Source of the DNA: Nemertoderma westbladi | Lineage: Eukaryota > Xenacoelomorpha > Nemertodermatida > Nemertodermatidae | DNA: 54,385 bases | Assembly: GCA_032718475.1 (NCBI GenBank) | Contig: JAUCBJ010004015.1 | Span: 1 to 54,385 of the forward strand | Direction of reading: 5' to 3' | In this document: in pieces, positions 33,613 through 44,697 of the stretch | Numbering within the stretch: position 1 is the first letter of the stretch | How the letters are laid out: each line of letters starts with the position of its first letter | The notes under the pieces: model-generated | Told to the model about the DNA's origin: nothing | Seen by the model: the letters and a program-made list of their open reading frames with translations, nothing else | The model's database searches: none | Position numbers and translations under genes: made by a program

Positions 33613-36390
33613 TACAAGGTTTACTACTTGAACAATACTATTTCCAGACTCCCTCACACGTTGCAATAGCGAACATCATGCATTGTAGCGGATATGGACG
33701 ACCTTAGGCTGATTGAGTGATCGACACATGTATGACACACTGCAATCATACTTGAAACCAAATAGCTGTCTGATTAAAAAATGTTATTGTAGGCTACTCT
33801 GTACCTATCGTAGATAGACTGCGTGTAGTTGCGACGAGCCCACACAGCGTTACAGTAAATCTGTGTGCAAAAAGCAAGGAATAGCCTAATTTTGACATCT
33901 TTGCTACAGTTTGCGAATTTCCTAATTAAAAAATTCCCTCTCCTATAAAGGCTTGTCATTTGATTAAGTATATCATAGTGCTCATCTGTCGTGTTATGAA
34001 AAATGTGTCTTAAGTATTTATACTTCTTAACTGTCTCTAAGTTAGTGCCGTTGATGGATATACTAGTTACTAATTCATTTTTATACGATTTAGGAACTAA
34101 ATACATGAACTTTGATTTTTTGACGTTTATAACTATAGAGTGCCTGATTGCGTAATCCTCGTACGTTTTTATCAATTTCCTCATCCCTGATATCGAGTTT
34201 GAGGCTAGAGCTAAATCGTCTGCGTACATTAAGTGATTACATCTAGAATAATTTAATTGGCAGCCTACATTTGTACCCATAAGTTACATAAGTACACAGC
34301 ATAAAAGAACCCGGAGAGTATCCCACCCTGTTTTGTTCCGTTTGTAACCCTAAAACTATCAGTAGTACACCCCCCCCCCCCACCCCCCCCCCCATCTAAC
34401 CGATAAATGTTGGAAACGATACCAGAACCTAAGTAACCTAATGTAAAATAAAGGAATGTCACGGTCGATTAACTTAGAGAACAGCTAATAGTGGTTAACC
34501 AGGTCAAAAGCCTTGCTACTGTCAATGAAGCATATGTAAACGGGGCTGTCGTTATCTAAGTAGTGTTGTATGACCTCTTTCAAAGTGTACACACAGAGTT
34601 CAGTACCCGACTTTGGTTTGAAACCAAATTGGGAGTCGCTAGTTTTGAGTTTGCTACTGAATCTTTCTAGATATATTAATTCTAGAATTTTACTAGTAAC
34701 ACTTGCAAGTGCAATTCCTCTGTAATTGTCAAAACTACAGTAGTGATGTCGTCATTTTTATCTTTTACAATGGGGAGGATATTGCAACGTATGAGGTCAT
34801 CAGTGATGTAACCATGTACATTGAACGCACTAAAAACCGCAGCTAGATGAAAATACAGATGGCACGTACCGTTAGTGTAGTGCTCGCTTGTCAGTCCATC
34901 TGGACCGACCTTACCATTAGATAGTCTACCTATCGCAAATGCGACATGTATATCAGTAACAATCATATCATTATGAAAAGCAATAGTGTCAAATTTGGAT
35001 TCAACGGTAGCCTTCGCAGAATCATTGTATAGTTTCTTAACGTTATTCCAAAATTCACCCTGCTTGTGCGAGTACAATGATTCTGCTAGCTTATCCACCC
35101 GCAGCTCAGTTTCTTTCCATTTACATTGCTTTAGTGCACGCTTAAATTCAAACTTTGACCGATAGTACTGTTGAAAAATAGGTCCGGCTTTGGGGCACCC
35201 GTGTGTTCGCCAAATTCTAAAAAATAACCTAGATTCCTTATACATCTCCTATAATAAATCGTTCCAACCGGGAACGTTCTTGGACTTAGGGTTAGGTCCT
35301 TTCATTTTTGGAATCGAATGATCTGCAGCTAGCTTTAGAGCACCGATTATATCGCTATAATATTTGTCAATGGCACATGTGTGTGAACTATTTTTACATT
35401 GTGCATTAGTGCAATTATATACGTCTGATGGTGTCGAAATATTGCATAGCAGTTTATTTAAAACAGATTGATACTCAGCAATATTGGCGTTAGATGCCTT
35501 ATTCCAATCACACCTTCTAGTAGTAGTAGTATTACCATTACCACCTTGATGATCGCTGGTCGCTGACGCGGGATCACAATCTGCATCAGTATCGCAAGCA
35601 TCAGCGGTAATATTAAAAATACATGTAATGGGTAAATGATCAGTCACACACAAATCATAATGAATTTTTACAGATGACACAAGTGGAGTCATACTACCTG
35701 AGAACAGACCAAATGGTCGAGCCATGAACAGGTATTGTGTGCTGCAGAAATGAATGAAAAAGAATCGGCTGTTAAAAATTTGGCATCACAAATTGACATA
35801 TTAAGATCATTGCACAAACTATCAGTAAACTTATAATATCTAGACTTAACATCAGCATTGAAATCTCCTATAACAACACAATGGGAACTATTCTCGCAAT
35901 CGATAATACTACTTAGCTTTCCTAAAGTTTCTAGAAACTCATCATCGTTAATACTACATTCGTAAGGCAAGTAAATATTAAGAAATAGCACGGATACATT
36001 ACCAGCAGTTTATAAACGGAGACCAAGAATTCTCGCTTCTCCATAATCAATGATTTCAACAGATCGGGTGATACTTTTTTTGTATAGGAAACCAAGCCCA
36101 CCGAATGGCCTACCCTGCTGTAAACACTGACTGTAGTCAACGGGAGAGGTTCCTCTAGCAAAATACCTATCATCCAACGTTGATAGAATACCTAAATCTT
36201 GTACAGGGAGCATGTGCTCCTGTACACATATTAAATCGGTCGATAAATTACATAAATTGTTAATCACATTCCTGGACACCGCAGTACGAATCGAGTTACA
36301 ATTATAGGATGCCACTGAAAAATGGTCTTGCACAAATGCACAGGTGAGAGGTTTGCCATTACTAAGATAATAATTAATGTTGTGAAACAA
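33610..36390 (-). pseudogene. LINE D ORF2: AP endonuclease plus reverse transcriptase
   Basis: The endonuclease shows FSVASYNCNSIRTA (about 36320), LSTDLICVQEHMLP (about 36230), RPFGGLGFLYKKSI (about 36080), HCVVIGDFNADVKSR (about 35880) and TCSWLDHLVCS (about 35720). The linker has NVPGWNDLL (about 35265). The polymerase shows YICFIDSSKAFDLV (about 34525), RVTNGTKQGGILSGFF (about 34330), CNHLMYADDLALASN (about 34240) and a C-terminal IRLFLAFCTQIYCNAVW (about 33860). All catalytic boxes are visible, but stops and frameshifts separate them. Confidence 0.83.
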
Positions 36391-36490
36391 ATTATAGCCA
36401 TAATTTAAAATATGTTCTTAATAAAAATCGGAAACTAAAATTAAATTATAATATGAACGAATATAATCTATTTGGAAAACGCACCAGGTA

Positions 36491-37296
36491 TTAAACTGGG
36501 CCGGGAATCACTACTGTACCAGCAGGGACTGTATCAGCGCCAGCGGTGGGTTGCAAGTCGTCAGTTGTAGGTAGTAAATCACCACTACAGGGTTTCACGG
36601 GCATGATGGGGTCTACAGCGACCACGGAAGCTCTCAAGGGAGCCTGCGGCCGGAACCCGTTGCCATTGTTACGATTGATTTGTATGAACTCTCGTACTCG
36701 ACAAAAACGTGGCCACGTATCAGGGCACATGAGTTCATCGAAATCACCCAATTTACAGGTAATAACGAAGGATCGGAAGTAGTCGTTGTTACCAATAGCA
36801 TTGCACTTGATATCATTATATAAATTGTCCTTAACATACTTAATTATTGTCTGTGGTGTTACATCAAGAGCGCACCCTGACAAAGATATCTTTGTACAGT
36901 ACCGAAACCGCCATTATTGGAGGTCCCAAAAACGAAACTCTTACGTATATTGGGATCCTGAGAGCTGCCCTTAGCATCAGTCGCCGACATGCCCTTCTTC
37001 GATTGCCGTCTACTTACTTGAGATTTGCGGTGTTTACACCTTTTCCCAGCGTCAATCCAAGGTCCGCTGTAGACAGCGTCATCATCGTCGGAAGACGAGT
37101 CCAGTGTTTCCGTACCGGACGTCGGATTGTCGTTGTGAACGACCCTCGAATCTGGAGCTGTAGGCTTATCAGCCACTATCTTCTTCGTAACCATATCACG
37201 CGAATGCGACCGTTCATTGCGGTTGTTATGCTTGTGACGCTGTTTAGATTTAATGGAAGCGGAAGGCGGCTTGGTTGCAGCCTGTTTGTAATCCAT
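36491..37296 (-). pseudogene. LINE D ORF1
   Basis: MDYKQAATKPPSASIKSKQR opens a Lys/Arg/Ser-rich, probably disordered N-terminus with an acidic patch (SSDDDDAVYSGPW). A frameshift near 36870 joins it to TPQTIIKYVKDNL, SFVITCKLGDFDELM, DTWPRFCRVREFIQ and a Pro-rich tail. The F-x-I-T...D...WP-x...VREF pattern equals the ORF1 C-terminal domain of LINE A, so the two elements share this ORF1 type. Confidence 0.68.
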
Positions 37297-37330
37297 CTTA
37301 ACACCAGAAGGTTTAGTTTATAGTTTAGTC

Positions 37331-37633
37331 ATTTTTAATTTAGGTTTAGTATATATTTATTTGTACAGTGCTTTGTAACTAACCTACAAGGTGACAACAT
37401 CCTAACATTATGTCGCCACCAATAGGGGAGAGAGAGATTAATTAAGACAAACAACCAATTAATCAAATGGCACCAGCCAATAGCAAAACAGCTGCTGCCC
37501 TGGCACCCCATTGGTCAGGGCAGAATCTATTAGCCTTCTCTCAATCTATCTGTAGGTAATACCACGCCACTGTAACTACAATTTGTGCTTCATCTCACAG
37601 GCATCTCAAAATCCGAGAGGCTGCATTAGTTTA
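37331..37633. other. Spacer between LINE D and RTE copy D
   Basis: This 300-bp spacer contains the LINE D 5' leader or intron sequence. No feature is seen. Confidence 0.5.
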
Positions 37634-40600
37634 ACTACTACTAGAATCGGCATGCTGCATTGCAGCTGCATTTTTAAGAATGCTGTGCCGGCTTATCGAC
37701 AAAATTGCACCGCCACAACTCCCTATCACCCATGACATTTGCTAGATCATCCGCATCTTCAAGGCCAGTGTCCTTTAAGATGCGTCTCAAGAAAGTCATG
37801 GGCTGTCCACCATGCTTATTCACTCCATGAGGCTGCCAAAGTACAAGATTATGAACTGGTTGGTCCTCACGGCAAAAGCAATGTCCTGCAAAGCGGAGGC
37901 GATTTTGTTCTAGTGTCAAGCTTGGGGGAACCAATGAGACACCTCCAATGTTATATAGTGTCTGGTTGGAGATGCGTGCATTGAACTTGACACAATGAAC
38001 CCGGCGTAGAATTCTTGTGAATGTGCCATCCAGAGATTTGGTGTCCTCAGCAGTTAGAGCCCAGCATGGACTCCCATAGAGGAGTACTGGAACTACTGCT
38101 GCTCTAAATAACCGGACCTTAAGTTTCCGATTAATTTTCGGTGACTTCCAAATCCTGGAAAGCCTATTCAAGGCTGCCCATGCCTTTCCCTTACGTATTC
38201 GAAGGTCCTCACCTGACTTCCGGATCCATGATCCCAGGTAACAGAAGTCATCCACATGCTCAAGCATACCATCTTTTGAGCTTATGCTCATCCGATCAGA
38301 GACTTGCTGAGGACTTTCAAAGTTAACTGTCAAAATTTTGGTCTTTCTGGAGTTAATAAAAAGACCACCACTAGAAGCAGCATGTTCTAATGAGCTGAGG
38401 AGCCGTTGGGCTCCCTCTAGTGATTCTGAGAGTACTCCTAAGTCATCAGCAAAGTCTAGATCAGTTAGGTACTTGGCAGGATTTCCTCGACATCTGGTGC
38501 CAGTAGGTGGAGTTATCATCACCCCATCATCATTACGATGATCTAAGGACATGCGTAGAACATAGTCAACAACAATTATGAACAAGAATGGTGCAAGTGT
38601 GTCTCCCTGGAGGACGCCCCATAACACTTCAAATGGTTCTGTGTCACCATCAACAGTAGACACAAATGTTGTCGAACCATTGTATACTGATCTGATTGCT
38701 GCAATAATTTCATCAGGAATCCCATATAATGAAAGTACGCTGAACATACGTGAGCGAGAGACTGAATCAAAGGCCTTGAAGAAGTCAACAAAGATAACAG
38801 CCAGATGCCTATCTTTCTTTTTTGATAACTCTTCAATTATCCTTCTAAGTGCCAAAATGGGCTCCATGGTCCCACGACCTTTACGGAACCCATTCTGATT
38901 TCCACGGAGCAGTCTCTCAATGGGATCCCTGATGCGATTTAATATAATTCTATTGTATAGCTTTGCAGCAATCGAGATCAATGAGATTCCCCGAAAAGAA
39001 CCATAGAGTGTTAGGTTGCCCTTCTTGGGAACTGGCACCAACTTATTTGGTTTCATTTCTTGCGGGACTCTTGTTGTACGTACATGTCTACTATGATGGG
39101 ATAGATGAGCTTTAAACACTCAGGTATTTTAAAGACCTCAGGGGGAACACCATCTACTCCACTGGCACGATTGGTCTTAATGCTCTTTGCAGCAGCCTTC
39201 ACTTCTGCAAAGGAGATATCACCAATGGGAATATCTGGGAGTACAGACACAGACACCTTTACTTCTATAAAGTTATCAGGCAATACCCTGTCATTATTGA
39301 GGAGCTTTTCAAAGTGGGCCTTCCAACCATTGAGGCGATCGGCTGGTGATTCAGCCTTAACCTTGGTGGTTGGTTGGGTTTTTCGAGCAGCAAGCAAGTT
39401 GATCGATCTCCATGCCTGGGATAATTGCCTGCTGTCGTCAGCATCATTGATGGCATCAACCTGTTGGTTTATTAGCTCCTGTAAATTAACAGAGTACTGC
39501 CTGTTCAGGGACCTAGATGCAGCCTTAACTGCATTCTTGGCCGCTGTAGTCTGTTTGAGTCGGGACTCTTTCTGCGCCTTGTAGAGGTCATTTCGGCACT
39601 TCTGAATTTTGTTGTCAGTCCAGGGGGCCCGTTTCCTGTTTCGAGGGTATACAGGAACTGTTTCTGCAGCTGCTAACTTAACTGCCTCTGTGAAGGCAGT
39701 ATAGCCCTCACAGTGATCTGCCGCCTCAGAGGCAAGAGCCTCATACCTGTTGCTCAGCTGTAGTGTGAAGCTGGTCTCACTCTTGGCTGATGCAACAGAG
39801 GACCAGTCATGCCGCGGCAAGGCAGATTTTCTTGCTCTAGAAGTCTTACCTTGGCCACAATAAGGCGGTGATCAATGGAGAAGGGTCGTAGTGTAAATGC
39901 ATTACAGTCTTGTATAGAGCTCCTGTATTTCCTACGAAACAGGATATGGTCTATCTGGGACTTGTGACCACTGGGTCCACTATGAGTCCATAGCTTTCCA
40001 GTTCGCTTCTTGAACTGGGTTCCAGCCGAAAACAATCCATTTCCAGAGATAAAATCCTGAAGATGGACGGAATTTCGTTTAACACTATTGCTATAAACCC
40101 AGGGCGATGTAGGTGATTGATGCAGACTTGCATTAAAGTCTCCCAGGAATGTTACGAATGCATGCTGATCCACTCCATCAGTAGCTGCTTATAGATTCTG
40201 GTAGAAATTTTCCACCTCCTCTACAGGGGCAACACTAGTTGGAGAGTAGCACACAATCATAACCACCTTAGGAAACTTCTTAGCCAGTCTTCCAGAACAA
40301 CGGATGATGCGGATGATGTGGCAACGGATGATGCGGTTCGAGATTTGGTCTATTTTGTCCACTGCTGCATGTGCAGTTGGATTCATCAATAGACCAATTC
40401 CACCATTGCCACTATCATCTGCTGAAGCGAGGGCGAGTCGCCAACCGCCCCCCATGTCCTTAATCAGAACCTCATCAGTCTGTCCAGTCTGCATTCGGTG
40501 CTCTTGAACACCCACTGCACTAAGAGAAAGCTTATCTGCCAAGGCAGTCAGCTCACCTTGTCGCATTGGGACCTGAGTGTTAGGGTGTTTACTGAGGCTA

Positions 40601-41345
40601 GTCTAGTGACTTGCCTCAGATTCACCAATGGCTTTGTTGGTCGGGGTGGAACATGAGAGTAGCTTCCAACTCCAGAATCCCTCTCCCCATCACAATCTGG
40701 CCTCCCTGGTGACCCAGGGTTTGGGCCAGAAAGGTCATCAGGAAAGGGACTCAAAGAATTGTTGGCTGCTCTGTCTCCAGTAGGGGGTGAGACAGGCGGC
40801 CGGTCAGGAGTTAACTGACGCCTGTGTGGCCGATTGTGTCCGGTAATTCCACTGGCCTCTAGTGGCCAGACCTCCGCATTGCTAATGTAATCCATAGTGG
40901 GGGTTGGGGGGTGCTTTTTTGCCGAGTCAGCTCTCGGGACAAATACCACACCCTGGTTTGCCATTCCACAGGGTGGGTGTCGCAGTGGAGTCAGATATGA
41001 GGCCCATCACCCATATCTACTCTCGCGCACATGACCCACCATTGGCTGTGCAGCCCATCTGCTGGGTCATGCCCTGTACCCCTGCTGCCAGGTGCAGGTC
41101 GCAGTGAAGTGCACTCAGAGTGGACATGAGAACACTCTACTCCTGACCAGCCATTGGTAGATCACCATCTGCCTGGCCAGGCATATACCCCTGCAGCCAA
41201 GTATATGGGTCCTTAATCCATGACCAAGGGCGTCCTTATCCCAGAACGAATGGGGTCCTAGTTACAGGACCAGATTTGCCCTAGTAAGAGGGTCTATGCA
41301 GCTACAGGTGGCACCTCCTTTATGCTGCATGGAGGTGGCAAGTTT
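37634..41345 (-). mobile_element. RTE-like LINE copy D, near full length (about 3.7 kb)
   Basis: This is the reference copy for the family. The 3' end (left) has the conserved GCAGCATGCCGATTC terminus and a short (TAG)n tail. The coding region occupies 40964-37674. A 5' leader of about 380 bp extends to around 41345. RTE-type LINEs are short, have an AP endonuclease and RT in essentially one ORF and end in short tandem repeats, all as seen here. RTE-X is the likely clade, by memory of its C-terminal GHC...R-W/F-L-R motif. Confidence 0.85.
37674..40964 (-). pseudogene. RTE-like ORF: AP endonuclease plus reverse transcriptase
   Basis: The N-terminal leader is Pro-rich (MANQGVVFVPRADSAKKH). The endonuclease shows LSLSAVGVQEHRMQTG (about 40520), SGNGGIGLLMNPTAHA (about 40410), VTFLGDFNASLHQSP (about 40140) and SQIDHILFRRKY (about 39960). 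The polymerase (39119-37674, one open frame) shows NQNGFRKGRGTMEP, AVIFVDFFKAFDSVSRS, GVLQGDTLAPFLFIIV, YLTDLDFADDLGVLSE and FCYLGSWIRKSGEDL. The C-terminal tail has RLRFAGHCFCREDQPVHN. The copy has a stop at 40189 and frameshifts near 40560, 39780 and 39080. The RT half is the longest open frame in the window. Confidence 0.88.
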
Positions 41346-42476
41346 TCTTTATCAATGACCTAGAATACCTGACCTGACCAGCGAATTAGTATTAAGTTAG
41401 TATTAAGCTATCTGTATCTTACTGACAGTGTTTCATCATTGACCCAGAGTTCTTTGTGCAATCACACTGGGCTCAGACTTATGCTATTACTGGTAACTGT
41501 TTACTGCCTATGTTATATTATAATATACATGGATGCTAAGACAAGAAGCTAGTATTCCCCAATGTCCATGTCAGGAACATCCCTTATGTAAACATGTAAA
41601 AACAAACCAACTTACAGACAATATACCACCAACATTACAGGTACTACTTATTGTCAGTACATTGGTGTGTTTTTACGTGTTTAATTAAAATAGCTATAAT
41701 CCATTGATAAAGAAAGGCCTGTACGCCGAAATATTTGGTAGAACTTTAATTTTTGTGTCACCTGAAAAGGAACAATATCACCCACTACATTATGTTTAAT
41801 AGATTTCGTCTCTATCGTTCTGGGTTTAATAGACTCCGTCGCCATACCGTACTGTACCACTGTAGTTCTGTGTTTAATAGATTCCATCACCATTGCTCTG
41901 TGTTTCATAGAATCCATTGCCATCGTTCCATGTTTTATTAATTTTCCAAATTCCTAAATCCGCATTGAATTGCATTGATCCGCATCCATGTAGCACCCAC
42001 AAATCGAGGCTATAAGCTCAGTACTGTAATACTGTAAGGACAGCACATGTGATTGATCCAAATACGATGGATATGAATACGAATTCCAAATACATACAAT
42101 AGTTTGTATGCATACGAATCATACAAATTATGTCTAACCTGCTTAGAGTACTGAGGTATGGTAATGGAACTGCAGAAAGTAGACATACGCCAATCCACGC
42201 ATGTACTGTATACGGTGGCACCAACAAATTGAAAAATATACTGTACCGGTAGTAAATATTTATTATTTGAAACCAATGCTCCTCAAACACATTGTTAAAC
42301 CGTTATACGTTAAACCACAGGGTGAAGACATTTTGTCTACTTCATTATGTTTTGGCTACAAACAGCAAAAACTTTTAAAAATCTACCAAAATGTATATCC
42401 CATTAAGTCTCTAAAATGTCATTGAATATAGAAAAATAAAACCACGGAATGGAACATGTCCTCAATTAATACTTAC
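41346..42476. other. Intron sequence 5' of RTE copy D
   Basis: It contains a minisatellite at 41790-41940 and otherwise unassigned AT-rich sequence. An unusual tract at about 42020-42140 repeats ATACGAAT-type words. No gene is seen. Confidence 0.5.
41790..41940. repeat. About 30-bp minisatellite, related to 31365-31460
   Basis: Four to five degenerate units occur, each like GTTTAATAGATTCCGTC followed by CCATCGTTCTGTG. On the minus strand they spell repeated SIKHRT and MAMDSMKHR peptides, which follow from the period and are not evidence of a gene. Confidence 0.75.
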
Positions 42477-42603
42477 ATGACAGCAGAAACGATATTGTTC
42501 ATTGATCTATCAATCATTTCAGTATTATCCAAATCCCCATATGCGATAATATTTTTGCCACTGAAATCAGGGTGCTCAAATAATTGAATCTTTGGAGTGA
42601 GTA
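42477..42603 (-). CDS. Crystallin gene exon 3: Greek-key motif A of domain 2
   Basis: This 127-nt exon is too short to stand out as an ORF. The acceptor is CTATTTTTAG and the donor AT|GTAAGT. Two bases complete a Val codon, 41 codons follow, and two bases remain in phase 2. It encodes LTPKIQLFEHPDFSGKN and ends DRSMNNIVSAV. LFEHPDFSG is a textbook Greek-key hairpin (Y/F-E-x3-F-x-G). The MNNIVSA turn keeps the two Asn ligand positions of the calcium signature but has Ala in place of the last Ser. The intron after it (29.5 kb) is the longest in the window. Confidence 0.92.
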
Positions 42604-44697
42604 CTAAAAATAGAGCATAAATTTATTATCAGCTAATTTACTCACTTGTAAAGTAATTGAACATAGGTTTATTTTTAGGTAGTGGATTGAGTTCTAAAAC
42701 AATATAGAATAATGTTAAACAAAAGTGAGTTCCAAAACATCATCATCAAAACATCCTAGAAGTTCATTATCAGCTAGAACTTCAATGTTAACATGTACAA
42801 TATGTGTTAAATAAATATGAATCGCCGTAACACGAGTTTTAAAGTTGTAAGCCAATAAATACTATTCATTTTGTAAATTAAATAGTACTTTTTTATAGTC
42901 CACTGACAATATGGTGCATAATTCCCAAAGCGAGTGTATGCAAGTGTGGGTAATTTATCCCTACAACAGATGGATATAGAGAACTGTTATAGGTATCAAG
43001 AGGTATCCTTTCCTTGCTCATTTCCCTTTCCTCATCATTATCATGGAGGAATATGCGCTTAAAGTCTGTCTTACCAACAAAATATAGATGGAGTGGAAAT
43101 ACAAGTATCCAGTGGCATTATAAGTAGAGGAAATCCACCAATAGACATGACGAATCTCGACTTTACTGATAACCTGTGATAGTTGTAGAAGCATTGCATG
43201 GTGATCAAAGACTACTCAGCAGGCCAAAACAGGCAGCATTCAATGTTTGTCTATTTGTAAATGTTTCAAAGACCAAAAATATTCTAACAGTAAACTTAGA
43301 TTGTCATCAGCAGGTGATCCATTATATAACAATGTGTTCAGGAATTAGAATTAGCTGCTGGTTTATTATTCAAGAAGACTTCTGATACCCAGTATATTTG
43401 ATTCAGTGATCATCGAAAGAGTCACCCATCTACATTAATAAAAGTCACTATTGGTCTTGAGGAATTACAGATTCACATGGCTAATCCCGAACCAAGGAGG
43501 TATTGCACTGCGGGATGGCCAACGTTGTATCCTGGTGGTGTGGCCGATATATAAATGTGAGCAAGAAATGTAAGTTCAATATCAAGGGGTCATAAGGGAT
43601 TTAAAACTATCTTTCTTTGTGATTTACGTAATTAATAGATTTATAAAAATTGACATTTTCTGGCTGACTGTTACCAAAAATTATATATTGTAATTGGTTA
43701 GCAGATTTAATCTGCTATGTGCTCCCATTACAAAATGATATGGGGCCAATTTCAGAATATTGTAAAAGGTGATAACTACCCAGTAGTCGAGATCATCAAC
43801 TCAGTTACTGGGCCTCAAAGTACATAATAGCCCAATGTGATAGGGGGAGGGGGGGGGGGCAAAATAAGGTGATAATTACAGCTAATGTGGGAATAGGCAA
43901 TATCAGCTCTTAGTTCAGGTCTTAGCTCTTAGTTAGTAATTGTGCATTATTTGTCAGTCAGTATACAGTTGCTATAGGGCTTCCTGGAAAACATGCAACA
44001 GCGCAACGGCGCAACAGCGCAACAACCTAAGATTGGTTTATACATTCCACTCTAATTCCATTGGCTTGTACATTCTGTTGCGTTCTATGACATTCCATAC
44101 TTCGTATTTCTACTCAGTATGCATAAACGTTTGTTCTTATAAAACATAAAATGTTGTTATAGAAGAGTGAACAGTTACTGATGGCGTGGTTATTTGTAAT
44201 TATAGCCGTTTCTAATTCAGTGTATTTAAATGTAAATTGTTGATTTCATTAGTTATTTGTTTTATTGTATAATTTTAATAAAAAGAGAGTTCAATTCAAT
44301 CCAATGCAGAGCTATACCGAGCTAAAACCGCCCTATACCAAACTATAGTGATGCCATAGAGCTATAACGACATATACCGGCATATACATATACCATAAAG
44401 AGTGTAGCTTTATTCGAAATATTTCACGATGAACGAGGTGTATTATTTTGAAGTAATATCCTCTACTGGAATACAATGTACTACATTTACACTGATAACT
44501 TTACTTTACTTACCTAGTAAATTATTTCTCAATGTACAGCTTTTTTTGTTTGAACTCCCTGCTAGAACTAGCGTCAAGTGGGGGGGGGGGGATAATTTCA
44601 AAATTAACAAATTAACAAATTAAGAAACTCGATTATATATAATGATTAATAATTAGACCCATAACAATAAATCTGCAATCCTTATATTGAGTACTCA
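42604..44697. other. Intron between exons 2 and 3, left part
   Basis: It holds an old RTE relic (43085-43340), a G-rich tract at 43842-43859, short GCAACAGC direct repeats near 43995-44025 and a poly-G at 44580-44591. No intact ORF is seen. Confidence 0.5.
43085..43340 (+). pseudogene. Ancient RTE-like LINE relic, plus strand
   Basis: The plus strand reads SRGNPPIDMTNLDFTDNL, then LHGDQRLLSRPKQAAFNVCL and NILTVNLDCHQQV. This aligns with the RTE copy D segment CRGNPAKYLTDLDFADDL, EGAQRLLSSLEHAASSGGL and KILTVNFESPQQV. The catalytic ADD has become TDN. It is far more diverged than the minus-strand copies and is the only one on the plus strand. Confidence 0.65.

Larger units (their letters stand above)
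33610..37330 (-). mobile_element. LINE D: non-LTR retrotransposon with two ORFs
   Basis: On the minus strand it runs from ORF1 (37296-36491) through endonuclease (36390-35690), linker (35725-34700) and reverse transcriptase (34690-33610). Most domains are readable with about six disruptions. An A/C-rich homopolymer (34370-34393) falls inside the polymerase. The 3' UTR has the 49-bp repeats. Boundaries and target duplications were not resolved. Confidence 0.82.

Noticed and set aside
41681-41923. Minus-strand 80-codon frame with repeated SIKHRT peptides
   Set aside because: It is produced by a 30-bp minisatellite and has no other coding sign.
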